Source of the DNA: Arthrobacter sp. AFG7.2
GTDB lineage: Bacteria > Actinomycetota > Actinomycetes > Actinomycetales > Micrococcaceae
Assembly (NCBI RefSeq): GCF_002892835.1
Contig: NZ_PJMB01000001.1
Location: 434,001-498,000, forward strand
DNA length: 64,000 bases
Reading direction: 5' to 3'
The notes under the pieces were generated by a model. That model had not been told where the DNA came from and searched no databases. It was given only the letters and a program-made list of their open reading frames with translations. Of this stretch, positions 10,395 to 19,774 are shown one piece after another. The position numbers and the translations under genes were made by a program. How positions within the stretch are numbered: the first letter of the stretch is position 1; the number at the start of each line of letters is the position of its first letter.

Positions 10395-11062
10395 AGGGCC
10401 CTCTTCCTCGGTCCGGGAACCTGCGCGTCCGACTCCCGGAGGTACAGCGGTGTTGAATCGAGCAGCCCGTTGCCTGCCGAAAGCCGGGCCAGCGCGAACT
10501 GGCCCAGGTACAGGGCATCCGGCTGTTCCTGCGCAAAGTCGGTGTGGGCGTTCAGTGCATCCGCGTAGAGGCCGGCACCGGCACCGAAGGCGGGCAGGTC
10601 CGGCAAATTGGCGGCGAAGCTGACGTGCGGACCGTCCTCCAGGAGGGGGAGCTGTCCTTCCGCAAGGCTGTATCGGGCCCAGTAAACCTCTTTTCGTCGC
10701 GCGTCCGTTACCACCAGGAACTCGGGGACGGCCGCGGCGGATTCCGCCACTTCCAGGGCGACGGCGTCGAGGCTGACCATCCCATACAGCGGCTTGCCCC
10801 AGACGAAAGCCAGGGTGCGCGCCGTCGCAATTCCTGACCGCAGTCCCGTGAAGGGCCCGGGCCCGACGCCCACCACCAGTGCGTCGATGTCGCTTCCGGC
10901 AACGCCGGCGCCGGCAAGCAGTTCCTCTATTCCCGGGGCAAGCACCTCGGCATGGCTGCGGGTGTCCTCCGTGGAGAAACTGGCCAGCACGCTTTCCGGC
11001 ACGTCATCCGAGACCAGGGCGGCGCTGGCAACGGCGGAGGTATCAATGGCTAGGATCAGCAT
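10391..11062 (-). CDS. tsaB: t6A synthesis scaffold protein TsaB
   Basis: About 223 residues. The ATG at 11060-11062 shares one base with the tsaE stop; a GTG three bases earlier is also possible. LAIDTSAVASAALV and VVGVGPGPFTGLRSGIATARTLAF are typical of TsaB, an inactive ASKHA paralogue of TsaD that forms the TsaB-TsaD-TsaE complex. It lacks the TsaD metal-binding histidines, as expected. It is in the middle of the operon, translationally coupled on both sides. Confidence 0.93.
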   Translation of the reverse strand: MLILAIDTSAVASAALVSDDVPESVLASFSTEDTRSHAEVLAPGIEELLAGAGVAGSDIDALVVGVGPGPFTGLRSGIATARTLAFVWGKPLYGMVSLDAVALEVAESAAAVPEFLVVTDARRKEVYWARYSLAEGQLPLLEDGPHVSFAANLPDLPAFGAGAGLYADALNAHTDFAQEQPDALYLGQFALARLSAGNGLLDSTPLYLRESDAQVPGPRKRAL

Positions 11063-11643
11063 CACACGGCCCCTTCCATGGCGGCGCCCAGTTCCGGGGC
11101 CCCGGGCCAGCGCGGCCCGTACCCGCGCATCACGATGGTGCGGGGCTCGTCCACGTCTTCAGTGTCGAAGTCCAGGCTGGCGGACGGGCTGCCGCTGCCG
11201 AGTCCGATGGCGCGGTGCAGGTCAATTTCCAGCCTGCTCTCGCTCAGGTGTTCCACCCGGTCCCGGCCCCACTCCACCACCGTCACCGAGGAGTCCATGG
11301 TGTTCTCAAGGTCGATATCGTCAATCTCAGCGGCTGACTCCAGCCGGTAGGCATCCACGTGCACCAGGTCCGGGCCGCCCGGCCTGGTACCCTGCGGGAG
11401 GTTGGGATGGATGCGGACCAGGACAAACGTGGGGGAAATGATGCCCTCCCGGACACCCAGCCCCTCCCCCAGGCCCTGGGTGAACGTGGTCTTCCCGGCA
11501 CCCAGCTCACCGCTGAGCACCAGCAGGTCCCCGGCCGTCAGCACCGCCGCAAGAGCGACGGCGAGCGCGTGGGTCTGCTCCGCCGTCGTCGCGGTAAATG
11601 TCTTTTCCCACTTAGGCCGGGCCGCCTGCCCATCGCTGCTCAC
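11062..11643 (-). CDS. tsaE: t6A synthesis ATPase TsaE
   Basis: 193 residues from GTG 11641-11643. The Walker A loop SGELGAGKTTF (Lys51), ISPTFVLVR and DLVHVDAYRL are typical of TsaE, the ATPase that drives turnover of the TsaBD complex. The protein is longer than the usual ~150 residues because of a C-terminal extension (from about residue 145) with no recognised motif. It overlaps the alr stop by 4 bp. Confidence 0.94.
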   Translation of the reverse strand: MSSDGQAARPKWEKTFTATTAEQTHALAVALAAVLTAGDLLVLSGELGAGKTTFTQGLGEGLGVREGIISPTFVLVRIHPNLPQGTRPGGPDLVHVDAYRLESAAEIDDIDLENTMDSSVTVVEWGRDRVEHLSESRLEIDLHRAIGLGSGSPSASLDFDTEDVDEPRTIVMRGYGPRWPGAPELGAAMEGAV

Positions 11644-12860
11644 GAAAGCTCCTCCTGACGGGACGCGGCGCTGCGGTCCTCTTCGTTGATGAAGCGCCGC
11701 GGCACCCTGGGGCTGATCCTGGTGACAATCTCGTAGTTGATGGTTGCGGCGGCGCGCGCCCAGTCATCGGCGGTAGGGCCGCCGTCGGCTCCGTCCCCGA
11801 ACAGCTCCGCCTCCGCACCCAGGAGGTCCTTGCCTTCCACGCCGGTTGCGCCCAGGTCAATGACCATCTGGTCCATTGCGATCCGGCCCACCACGGGGTA
11901 CGTCCTGCCGGCCACCCGCACCGGCCCGCCGGTGGCGCTCCGCGGCACCCCGTCCGCGTAACCCATAGGAATCAGGCCCAGCGTGCTGGCGGACGTGGTG
12001 CGGTAGCGGAGGCCATAGGACACGCCCTGCCCCTCCGGCACGTCCTTGCACTGCGAGACCAGGGTCCGCAGCGCCATGGCAGGGCGGAGTCCCAGTTCAG
12101 CGGAGCTCTGGCCGGCGAACGGGGACAGCCCGTAAATGCCCAGGCCAACCCGGACCAGGTCAAAGTGGGTGTCGGGCCTGGACAGCGTGGCGGGAGTGTT
12201 GGCAAGGTGCCGGACCTCGGGATCCACTCCGGCGTCCTCAGCAACAGCGAGGACCTCGCGGAATGTGGCCAGCTGCTGGTCCGTTTCGGGGCGTTCCGGC
12301 TCATCGGCGACGGCAAGGTGGGAGAAGATACCCACCACCCGCAGCACCCCCTGGTCCTGGTACTCCATCGCCTCGCCCACCAGCTGGTCCCAGGTGTCCA
12401 GGGCCGCTCCATTGCGGCCGAGGCCGGTGTCCACTTTCAGGTGGATGCGGGCCGGACGCTCCTGTTCCCGGGCTGCCCCCACGATCCGGTCCAGCTCCCA
12501 GCCCGAACAGCCAATGTCGATGCCGGCGGCGACGGCGGCGCCAAAGTTGCTTTCGGTCGTGTGCAGCCAGGCGAGCAGCGGCGCGTCGATGCCGGCGGCC
12601 CGCAGCGCCAGCGCCTCGGAAATGTGTGCCACGCCCAGCCAGGACGCGCCTGCTTCGAGAGCCGCGCGCGCCACCGGAACCGCACCGTGCCCGTAGGCGT
12701 CGGCTTTGACCACGGCCATGACTTTCGCCGGGGACGCGGCGTCGGCCAGGCGGCGGACGTTGTGCCGGATGGCGTCGAGGTCGATCACGGCGGACCGTTC
12801 ATAGCGGGGGCCGTGTCCCGGGGCAGCACTGGATTCACCGGTTGTTGCGGGGTAAGTCAC
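11640..12860 (-). CDS. alr: alanine racemase
   Basis: PLP-dependent racemisation of L-alanine to D-alanine for peptidoglycan. The 406 residues carry the PLP-lysine motif AVVKADAYGHGA (Lys52), HLKVDTGLGRNG, HLANTPATL and, in the C-terminal domain, IPMGYADGVPRSATG and GRIAMDQMVIDLG. The start is GTG 12858-12860. It heads the alr-tsaE-tsaB-rimI-tsaD operon, in which every junction overlaps, so one transcript is likely. Confidence 0.96.
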   Translation of the reverse strand: MTYPATTGESSAAPGHGPRYERSAVIDLDAIRHNVRRLADAASPAKVMAVVKADAYGHGAVPVARAALEAGASWLGVAHISEALALRAAGIDAPLLAWLHTTESNFGAAVAAGIDIGCSGWELDRIVGAAREQERPARIHLKVDTGLGRNGAALDTWDQLVGEAMEYQDQGVLRVVGIFSHLAVADEPERPETDQQLATFREVLAVAEDAGVDPEVRHLANTPATLSRPDTHFDLVRVGLGIYGLSPFAGQSSAELGLRPAMALRTLVSQCKDVPEGQGVSYGLRYRTTSASTLGLIPMGYADGVPRSATGGPVRVAGRTYPVVGRIAMDQMVIDLGATGVEGKDLLGAEAELFGDGADGGPTADDWARAAATINYEIVTRISPRVPRRFINEEDRSAASRQEELS

Positions 12861-12901
12861 CCTAGTGATTCTAGTGCTGGCGCTTCGGGCCGAATAATCG
12901 A

Positions 12902-13993
12902 TCAGGCATCAGAGAGGTGGGCGATGGTGGCGGCAGCCCTGCGCTGCGCGGCGAGCGGGACGTCCTGGATGATGTCGGCCAGGAATCCGAAGCGCCGCAG
13001 CCATTGGCTCATCTGCCGTTCCGGCCGGGCGTTGGCGCGCTTCCACCAGTCGGCTATGTCCCCCCACCCGGGGGCAGCAAGTGACCCGCCCACCTCCTGC
13101 ACTGCCAGCGAGGCACAGAGGTTCGCGAAGCGCAGCCTGTTCCCCAGCGGCCAGCCGGCCAGGCTGCCAACAATGAAGGCGGCGTCGAAACAGTCCCCGG
13201 CGCCAGTGGGATCGTACGCCTTGACCGGAAGCGAGGGAACCCACTCCTCCTCCCCCGTTTCGGAATCCACGGCCATGGCACCCTGCGCACCGAGCGTCAC
13301 CACTGCCACCGGGACGCGGTCCGCCAGCGCGTACAGGGCAGACCACGCATCATCCTTGCCGGTAAAGGCCATGGCTTCGCGCTGGTTGGGCAGGAACGCA
13401 TGGAAGTACTCCAGGTTGGCCAGCCGGACGGGGGCCCATTCTCCGCTGGGATCCCAGCCGACGTCCCCGAACAGCTTGACCCCGGCCTGGTGGGCTGACT
13501 TGGCCCACGGCTCTATCTCCGTGCCTACCTCGGCGATGCCGGCAAGCGCCGGCGGTGGTTCCCCGATCAGTTCGGAGGATGAGACCGGGGCGGCATGCCC
13601 GTGCGTCACCATGGAACGGTCCTTCTCCACGCAGAGGGAAACGGTGACGGGTGAATGCCAGCCGGGGACGCGACGCGAGAGCGTAAGGTCCACGTGCTCC
13701 TGGCCGGACAGGATTTTCCAGTTGAAGTCCCCGTACCCGTCATCGCCGAAAGCTGCGGCCAGGCCTGTCCGCAGTCCCAGGCGTGCCGCGGCAATGGCCT
13801 GGTTGGCCACCCCGCCGGGACAGCTGCCCATCCCGTCGCTCCAGATTTCAGTGCCGGGCTCGGGTGCATGCGGCAGTCCGGTAAAGATGATGTCCTGGAA
13901 GACGGTTCCGGCCAGCAGGACATCGAACCCGGGGGCGGAGTGCGGGCGGACGTCCGCTAGGGGATCGAACGGCCGGGCGGGAATCGCGTCCAT
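12902..13993 (-). CDS. PfkB-family carbohydrate kinase
   Basis: 363 residues. The N-terminal region has DVLLAGTVFQDIIFTGLP and the glycine pair GMGSCPGGVANQAIAAARLG; the C-terminal ATP/anion-hole motif is DPTGAGDCFDAAF with the catalytic Asp. The sugar substrate cannot be read from the sequence. The gene is divergent from the GH4 6-phospho-glucosidase-like gene across 69 bp, which suggests, by inference, a shared role in sugar use. Confidence 0.86.
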   Translation of the reverse strand: MDAIPARPFDPLADVRPHSAPGFDVLLAGTVFQDIIFTGLPHAPEPGTEIWSDGMGSCPGGVANQAIAAARLGLRTGLAAAFGDDGYGDFNWKILSGQEHVDLTLSRRVPGWHSPVTVSLCVEKDRSMVTHGHAAPVSSSELIGEPPPALAGIAEVGTEIEPWAKSAHQAGVKLFGDVGWDPSGEWAPVRLANLEYFHAFLPNQREAMAFTGKDDAWSALYALADRVPVAVVTLGAQGAMAVDSETGEEEWVPSLPVKAYDPTGAGDCFDAAFIVGSLAGWPLGNRLRFANLCASLAVQEVGGSLAAPGWGDIADWWKRANARPERQMSQWLRRFGFLADIIQDVPLAAQRRAAATIAHLSDA

Positions 13994-14062
13994 GTCCGCA
14001 CACTACGCCCTGCCGCAGACATCCGGTAGGGCCCCTCCGGGCGCGGGCCTAGACTGCTGGTT

Positions 14063-15511
14063 ATGCGGCTACTCATTGCCGGCGGCGGAGGTTTCCGGGT
14101 GCCGCTGATCTACCGGGCACTGGCCTCCGGCCGCTTTGCCGGGATGGTCAGCGCCCTGGTGCTCTACGACGTCGACCCTGCCCGGCTCGAGGCTGTCGCC
14201 GCCGTCTTGCGCAGTATGCCGGAGCGTGCAGGCGCGCAGCTTCCGGTCCACGCAACGACCAACCTCCCGCAGGCGCTGGAAGGCGCCGGGATGGTGTTCG
14301 CAGCAATCCGGCCCGGCGGGACGGCCGGACGTGTGGCGGACGAAAAAGTTGCGCAGGCCCTCGGCCTGCTGGGACAGGAAACAACAGGGGCCGGCGGTAT
14401 CTCCTATGCCCTGCGGACTATCCCGCGCATGCTGGAGCTGGCGCGCCTCATGAAGGAGCACTGCCCGGATGCCTGGCTGATCAACTTCACCAATCCCGCC
14501 GGAATGGTCACCGAGGCGCTGCTCCCTGTCCTCGGCAGGAAAGTGATCGGAATCTGCGACTCAGCAGGCGGCCTGGTGCAGCGGGCCGCGCGGGCGGCCG
14601 GCGTGCCGCTGCCGGAGGGAACGCTCGACGGCGTGGGCTACTACGGGCTCAACCACCTGGGCTGGCTGTACCGGCTGGAGTCCGAAGGGCACGACGTGCT
14701 GCCGGAGTTGCTCGCGGACCAGCGTGCTCTGGGCTCGTTCGAAGAGGGGCGCCTGTTCCCCCAGCCGTTCCTGGCCGGACTGGGGGCGCTCCCTAACGAG
14801 TATCTGTACTACTACTACCAGCAGGACGCTGCCCGGCTGGCGATGCTTGCCGCTGCCCGGACCCGTGGAGAAACCATCCATGCACAGCAGCAGGAGCTTT
14901 ATCCGCGGCTGGCCGCCGCCGGCAGGGACGCTTTCCGGCTCTGGGAAGAAGCGCGCCGCTCCCGCGAGGAGGGCTACCTTGCTGAGGCCCGGGCCACAGG
15001 AGAACAACGGGACGAGGACGATCTGGCGGGCGGCGGCTACGAGCGCGTGGCCCTCGCCGCCATGCACGCACTGTCGGGTGCCGGCAGCACCCAGCTGATC
15101 CTCAATACCCGGAACTCACTCGTGCCCGCACCGGACTCCGGCGCAGGCCTGCCAGGCACTGCCGGGCCTGCAGCAGGCTCAACCACTGCTGAGCCGGCCG
15201 CCCCTCGGCCGGCCATTCCCGGACTGCCGGCGGACGCCGTCGTCGAAGTTCCCTGCACGGTGACGGCCACGGGCGCGCTGCCGTTGCCCCAGGAGGTTCC
15301 CACGGAACCGCAACTGGCCTTGCTCCGGCAGGTCAAGGAGGTGGAGCGGCTGACGGTGCGGGCGGCCGTCGATGGTGACCGTGATGCTGCCCTCGCTGCC
15401 TTCGCCGGGCATCCGCTCGTGGATTCGCAGGACCTGGCCCAGGCGCTGCTGGAAGGCTATGAGCGCGAGTTCACTGCACTTCGGGAGCTGTGGCGCCATG
15501 GCGGGCGTTAA
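14063..15511 (+). CDS. GH4 6-phospho-beta-glucosidase-like enzyme with a low-complexity insertion
   Basis: 482 residues, NAD- and Mn-dependent GH4 fold. Visible are the Rossmann start LLIAGGGGFRVPLIYRAL, FAAIRPGG, NFTNPAGMVTEAL, the metal ligands Cys165 (IGICDSAGG) and His198 (YGLNHLGW), and VVEVPCTV near the C terminus. Between the conserved LNTRN (near residue 350) and GLPADAVVEVP (from 387) lies a run of about 33 residues of Ala, Pro, Gly, Ser and Thr where relatives have only a few residues. Cleavage of 6-phospho-glucosides is the family role. It is divergent from the PfkB gene. Confidence 0.86.
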   Translation: MRLLIAGGGGFRVPLIYRALASGRFAGMVSALVLYDVDPARLEAVAAVLRSMPERAGAQLPVHATTNLPQALEGAGMVFAAIRPGGTAGRVADEKVAQALGLLGQETTGAGGISYALRTIPRMLELARLMKEHCPDAWLINFTNPAGMVTEALLPVLGRKVIGICDSAGGLVQRAARAAGVPLPEGTLDGVGYYGLNHLGWLYRLESEGHDVLPELLADQRALGSFEEGRLFPQPFLAGLGALPNEYLYYYYQQDAARLAMLAAARTRGETIHAQQQELYPRLAAAGRDAFRLWEEARRSREEGYLAEARATGEQRDEDDLAGGGYERVALAAMHALSGAGSTQLILNTRNSLVPAPDSGAGLPGTAGPAAGSTTAEPAAPRPAIPGLPADAVVEVPCTVTATGALPLPQEVPTEPQLALLRQVKEVERLTVRAAVDGDRDAALAAFAGHPLVDSQDLAQALLEGYEREFTALRELWRHGGR

Positions 15512-15586
15512 GGGAGGAGTAGTGTTTTATGGGATGCGCACTCCGCCGGCGCTGCCCCTAGCCGCCGGTGGCCGGAAGGAGGTCCC

Positions 15587-16852
15587 TTGGCACTGATCCG
15601 CAGGGTCGCTTTGCTCTCCCTCCACACGTCCCCCATGGAACAGCCCGGCTCAGGTGACGCCGGCGGGATGAACGTGTACATCCGCGAACTTGCATCCGCG
15701 CTGGCCGAAGCCGGCGTTGAGGTGGAAATCTTCACCCGGTCCACCTCAGCCAACCAGCCCGCCGTTGAACATCCCGATCCGGGCGTCTGCGTGCACAATG
15801 TCCTGGCCGGCCCCCTGAAGAAGATCCCCAAGGAAGAGCTCCCTGGCCTGCTGCACAGCATGGTGGCGGAGATCGAGCAGATCCGCCGGCGGCAGCCACA
15901 CGGGCGCTACGACGTGATCCATTCGCACTATTGGGTCTCCGGGATTGCCGGCCTGGAGCTCTCCTCGCTCTGGGGCGTGCCGCTGGTCCACACCATGCAC
16001 ACCATGGCCAAGGTCAAGAACCTGCTGCTGGAGTCCGGTGAACAGCCCGAGCCGCGGCGGCGTGAGCTGGGCGAGCACCGGATCGTTGACGGCGCGGCCC
16101 GGCTCATCGCCAACACCAGCGCGGAAGCGGCCGAGCTGGTGTCGCATTACGGCGCCACGTACGACCGGATCGACATTGCCCCGCCAGGCGTGGACCTGAG
16201 CACCTTCACTCCCGCTTTCCGGGCCAAGTCCAGGTCCGAGCGGGGCATCAGCCCCGGGACGTTCCACCTCGTTTTCGCCGGCCGTATCCAGCGGCTGAAA
16301 GGGCCCCAGGTCCTGGTCAAGGCCGCGGCGCTGCTGCGGAAACGCCGCCCGGACATCGACCTCCGGCTCACCATCCTCGGTTCATTGAGCGGCAACAAGG
16401 AATTCAACCTCCGGCGCCTGGTCTCCGAGTCGGAGATGGACGACGTCGTCACGCAGCTTCCCCCGGTCAAGGCACCGGAGCTGGCGGCCTGGTTCAGGGC
16501 GGCCGACGTGGTGGTGATGCCCTCCTTCAGCGAGTCCTTCGGACTGGTGGCGCTCGAAGCCCAGGCCTGCGGCACGCCGGTGGTGGCCACCCGCGTTGGC
16601 GGCCTGTCCCGGGCGATCTTCCACGGCAGGACCGGGCTGCTGGTGGACGGGCACCACGCCGCCGACTGGGCCGATGCCCTCGAAGCCCTCTACGACGATC
16701 CCGCCACCCGCCAGGACATGGGCCGGGCCGCCGCCATCAGGGCCCAGAACTCCGGGTGGGCGCGCACCGCCGCCATCACGCTCGAAAGCTACCATGCCGC
16801 CGTCGACAACCACGTGGGAGGCCGGCTGGTGCAGGCCTTTCCCGCCTCCTGA
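15587..16852 (+). CDS. mshA: D-inositol-3-phosphate glycosyltransferase MshA
   Basis: First committed enzyme of mycothiol synthesis: transfers GlcNAc from UDP-GlcNAc to 1D-myo-inositol 3-phosphate. The 421 residues form a GT-B (GT4) protein with SLHTSPMEQPGSGDAGGMNVY, HSHYWVSG, PPGVDLSTFTP, FAGRIQRLKGPQ and the EX7E-type donor site SFSESFGLVALEAQACG. The start is TTG 15587, chosen because AAGGAGG lies 4 bases upstream. The inositol phosphate synthase gene ino1 at 21200 supplies the acceptor's precursor. Confidence 0.95.
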   Translation: MALIRRVALLSLHTSPMEQPGSGDAGGMNVYIRELASALAEAGVEVEIFTRSTSANQPAVEHPDPGVCVHNVLAGPLKKIPKEELPGLLHSMVAEIEQIRRRQPHGRYDVIHSHYWVSGIAGLELSSLWGVPLVHTMHTMAKVKNLLLESGEQPEPRRRELGEHRIVDGAARLIANTSAEAAELVSHYGATYDRIDIAPPGVDLSTFTPAFRAKSRSERGISPGTFHLVFAGRIQRLKGPQVLVKAAALLRKRRPDIDLRLTILGSLSGNKEFNLRRLVSESEMDDVVTQLPPVKAPELAAWFRAADVVVMPSFSESFGLVALEAQACGTPVVATRVGGLSRAIFHGRTGLLVDGHHAADWADALEALYDDPATRQDMGRAAAIRAQNSGWARTAAITLESYHAAVDNHVGGRLVQAFPAS

Positions 16853-16925
16853 CGGCCCAGTGCCGACGGGAACGCCGGAGACGGCAACCGGACTCCGCCA
16901 GTAAACCGCCGAACAAAGGACAACG

Positions 16926-18602
16926 ATGTCTTCCACGCCAAGTGACCTCGAGATCGCCAGAGCGGCACGGATCAGGCCGATTGAGGAAATCGCGGCGGCC
17001 GCCGGCATCAACCGGGAAGCGTTGGAGCAGTACGGGCGGTACAAGGCGAAGATCGACCCCGCCCGGCTGCAGGCTCCCGCTCCTGCCGGGAAGGTGGTGC
17101 TGGTCTCAGCCATGTCCCCCACACCTGCCGGTGAGGGAAAGTCCACCACCACCGTGGGGCTCGCTGATTCGCTGGCACGCGCCGGCCACAAGGTGATAAT
17201 CGCCCTGCGTGAGCCCTCCCTGGGCCCGGTCCTGGGAATGAAGGGCGGCGCGACCGGCGGCGGCTACTCCCAGGTGTTGCCCATGGACGAAATCAATCTC
17301 CATTTCACCGGTGACTTTCACGCCATCACGGCCGCCAACAATGCACTCATGGCACTCGTGGACAACCATATTTACCAGGGCAACAAGCTCAATATCGACC
17401 CCCGCCGGATGACGTTCAAGCGGGTCCTGGACATGAACGACCGCGCGCTGCGGGAGGTGGTTATCGGCCTGGGCGGGCCTGCGCAGGGCGTCCCGCGCCA
17501 GGACGGTTTCGACATCACCGTGGCGTCCGAGATCATGGCCGTCTTCTGCCTGGCGACGGATCTGGCCGACCTGCGGTCCCGGCTCGGCCGCATCACCTTC
17601 GGCTACACCTTTGACCGCTCCCCCGTGACCGTGGCCGACCTCGGCGTCCAGGGGGCGCTGGCGCTGCTGCTGAAGGAGGCCATCAAACCCAACCTGGTGC
17701 AGACCATCGCCGGGACACCTGCCCTGGTCCACGGCGGCCCCTTCGCCAACATCGCCCACGGCTGCAATTCGCTGATTGCCACCCAGACGGCCCGGCGGCT
17801 GGCGGACATCGTGGTCACGGAGGCAGGCTTCGGCGCCGACCTGGGTGCGGAAAAGTATATGGACATCAAGGCAAGGACCGGGGGTCTGGCGCCGTCAGCT
17901 GTTGTGGTGGTGGCAACCGTGCGGGCCCTGAAGATGCAGGGTGGAGTAGCGAAGAATCAGCTCACCGAGCCGAACATCGCCGCCCTCGAGGCGGGGGTGG
18001 CCAACCTGCATCGGCATGTCCGGAACGTGGAAAAGTTTGGCGTGCAGCCCGTGGTGGCCATCAACAAGTTTCCCTCCGACTCACCCGGGGAACTCGACTG
18101 GCTGCTGGCGTGGTGCGCGGCGGAGGGAGTCCCGGCCGCCGTCGCCGACGTCTGGGGCCGGGGCGGCGGTGGCGACGGCGGGGATGACCTGGCGGCCCTC
18201 GTGGCGAAGGCGGTGGCCGGGCCGAACAACTTCCGGCACCTGTACGCGCTGGGGCTTCCGGTGGAGGACAAGATCCGCACCATCGCCCAGGAAATCTACG
18301 GGGCTGACGGGGTGGATTTCTCAGTCCCGGCCCTGAAACGGCTGGCCGACATTGAGCGGAACGGCTGGGGCGGGCTGCCGGTGTGTATGGCGAAGACGCA
18401 GTATTCGTTCACGGACGACGCCTCCCGCCTCGGCGCCCCGAAAGGGTTTACCATCCACGTGCGCGACCTCCTGCCCAAGACCGGCGCAGGGTTCATCGTG
18501 GCGCTCACCGGGGCCGTCATGACCATGCCGGGACTGCCCGCCGCCCCGGCAGCGATGCGAATGGACGTGGACGACGCCGGAAACCCCATCGGCCTCGCCT
18601 GA
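16926..18602 (+). CDS. fhs: formate-tetrahydrofolate ligase
   Basis: Makes 10-formyl-THF from formate, THF and ATP. The 558 residues match the family length and carry the P-loop-like [79 protein letters not shown] and [11 protein letters not shown]. It lies 73 bp downstream of mshA on the same strand, with an ATG after AAAGGACAACG. Confidence 0.97.
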   Translation: MSSTPSDLEIARAARIRPIEEIAAAAGINREALEQYGRYKAKIDPARLQAPAPAGKVVLVSAMSPTPAGEGKSTTTVGLADSLARAGHKVIIALREPSLGPVLGMKGGATGGGYSQVLPMDEINLHFTGDFHAITAANNALMALVDNHIYQGNKLNIDPRRMTFKRVLDMNDRALREVVIGLGGPAQGVPRQDGFDITVASEIMAVFCLATDLADLRSRLGRITFGYTFDRSPVTVADLGVQGALALLLKEAIKPNLVQTIAGTPALVHGGPFANIAHGCNSLIATQTARRLADIVVTEAGFGADLGAEKYMDIKARTGGLAPSAVVVVATVRALKMQGGVAKNQLTEPNIAALEAGVANLHRHVRNVEKFGVQPVVAINKFPSDSPGELDWLLAWCAAEGVPAAVADVWGRGGGGDGGDDLAALVAKAVAGPNNFRHLYALGLPVEDKIRTIAQEIYGADGVDFSVPALKRLADIERNGWGGLPVCMAKTQYSFTDDASRLGAPKGFTIHVRDLLPKTGAGFIVALTGAVMTMPGLPAAPAAMRMDVDDAGNPIGLA

Positions 18603-18643
18603 CCCCCGCAACCCTCCCGCACTTCCTGCACCCCCCTCCCGCA

Positions 18644-18724
18644 CGCTCACTCACATCCTGCGCGCTTTCGGAACTCGCTTCCTCACCTCCTGCGCGCTCT
18701 CCCGCGCACGTTTCCTCACCTGCC
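18644..18724. repeat. degenerate tandem repeat downstream of fhs
   Basis: Three related units start at 18644 (CGCTCACTCAC), 18676 (CGCTTCCTCAC) and 18709 (CGTTTCCTCAC), a period of 32-33 bp; the first two share CTCAC-CTCCTGCGCGCT with few changes. The stretch is pyrimidine-rich on the plus strand and lies between fhs and the next gene. No coding sequence is supported here. Confidence 0.5.
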
Positions 18725-18750
18725 CCACCTCCTCGAGAGGGCGTGGGGCA
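18721..18750 (+). terminator. fhs downstream hairpin
   Basis: TGCCCCAC (18721-18728) pairs with GTGGGGCA (18743-18750), and an inner CCTC pairs with GAGG across a tight loop. It lies about 120 bp beyond the fhs stop. No T-tract follows, so termination is likely but not certain. Confidence 0.5.
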
Positions 18751-18814
18751 GGCTGAGAACCCAAGCCTGTGGATAACTTCTGCCCGTTGTCGCCTGCCTG
18801 TACGAGAATTCAGT

Positions 18815-19774
18815 ATGCGAAGCAAACAACCGCTGCCGGCGGCTCTTGCACACAGCCCATTTACGCTGGCGGAAGCCACGGCGGCCGGGGTGACACGGCA
18901 GCGTCTGCGGGGTGCGGGCGTTGAGCATGTAAGCCGGGGACTTTTCCGACCTTCATCGTGGGACTTCCGCCTGGAGGAAGCCGCACGTGCGCTGTCGAGG
19001 GCAACACCGGGAGCGTGGATTTCGCATGTCACCGCAGCGCGGCTCCGCAATCTATGGCTTCCGCCTTGGTTGTCCGATTCCTGCGAACTCCACCTCAGCA
19101 AGCCGCGTGCCCTGCCCGGGGTGCGTCGGAAGGGTATCTGCGGACACAGTGTCCTCTCTGGTCCGGATGAGATCGAGTGTGTTGACGGCATCTGGATGAG
19201 CACCGCGGCGCGGACGTGGCTGGATATGGCGCCAATGCTGCCCACCTACGACCTCGTGGCCCTGGGTGACCAGCTCATTCGGCTCCCCCGTCCGGGCCTT
19301 GAGGGCAGGACTGGGGCGTTCTCCTGTTTGGGGGAACTGCACGCGTTGGTTGCGGGGCATCCCAATTTGCAGGGTGTTGTTCGAGCCCGCGAGGCACTGG
19401 ACATGATGAGGGTGGGAGCAGATTCTGCGCCGGAAACGTATCTTCGCCTGGCGATGGTGAATGCCGGTCTGCCCGAACCTGAACTGCAGATCGTGCTCAG
19501 GGCAGGTGACGCCCGCTCGCCGTCGGCAGACCTCGGCTTTCGACGCCGACGCGTTGCCATTCAGTACGACGGCGGACATCACCTTCACGAGGACCAGCAG
19601 CTCAGCGACCGGAGGAGGGACAAGGCATTCGAAGCGGCCGGATGGGTCGTGCTGATTTTCGATCACAAAAACTTGGACGACGGCTTCACTACAGCAGTCA
19701 AGAAAGTAAAAAGGGCACTGCGCTCATCACCCCTGGATCCTCCCGGCGCCTCAGGTTTTGCTCGGGCCTTTTAG
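18815..19774 (+). CDS. AbiEi-like winged-helix plus DUF559-type nuclease-fold protein
   Basis: 319 residues from ATG 18815; the longer open frame upstream overlaps fhs. The N-terminal ~50 residues (SPFTLAEATAAGVTRQRLR...VSRGLFRP) resemble the wing-helix domain of AbiEi-type antitoxins. The C-terminal ~100 residues (PSADLGFRRRRVAIQYDGGHHL...RRDKAFEAAGWVVLIFDHKNL) match the DUF559/Vsr-like PD-(D/E)XK fold, with D in ADLGF and Q/YDG as likely active-site positions. Such proteins are common and multicopy in Micrococcaceae; the function is not known. No partner toxin is adjacent. The last 24 bp overlap the DUF2306 gene. Confidence 0.75.
   Translation: MRSKQPLPAALAHSPFTLAEATAAGVTRQRLRGAGVEHVSRGLFRPSSWDFRLEEAARALSRATPGAWISHVTAARLRNLWLPPWLSDSCELHLSKPRALPGVRRKGICGHSVLSGPDEIECVDGIWMSTAARTWLDMAPMLPTYDLVALGDQLIRLPRPGLEGRTGAFSCLGELHALVAGHPNLQGVVRAREALDMMRVGADSAPETYLRLAMVNAGLPEPELQIVLRAGDARSPSADLGFRRRRVAIQYDGGHHLHEDQQLSDRRRDKAFEAAGWVVLIFDHKNLDDGFTTAVKKVKRALRSSPLDPPGASGFARAF

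Noticed and set aside
12165..14108. 647-codon plus-strand frame opposite alr and the PfkB gene
   Set aside because: It spans two real minus-strand genes and the gap between them, and shows no domain.
18644..18724. CRISPR-like array
   Set aside because: The repeats are degenerate and directly adjacent, with no unique spacers and no cas gene nearby.
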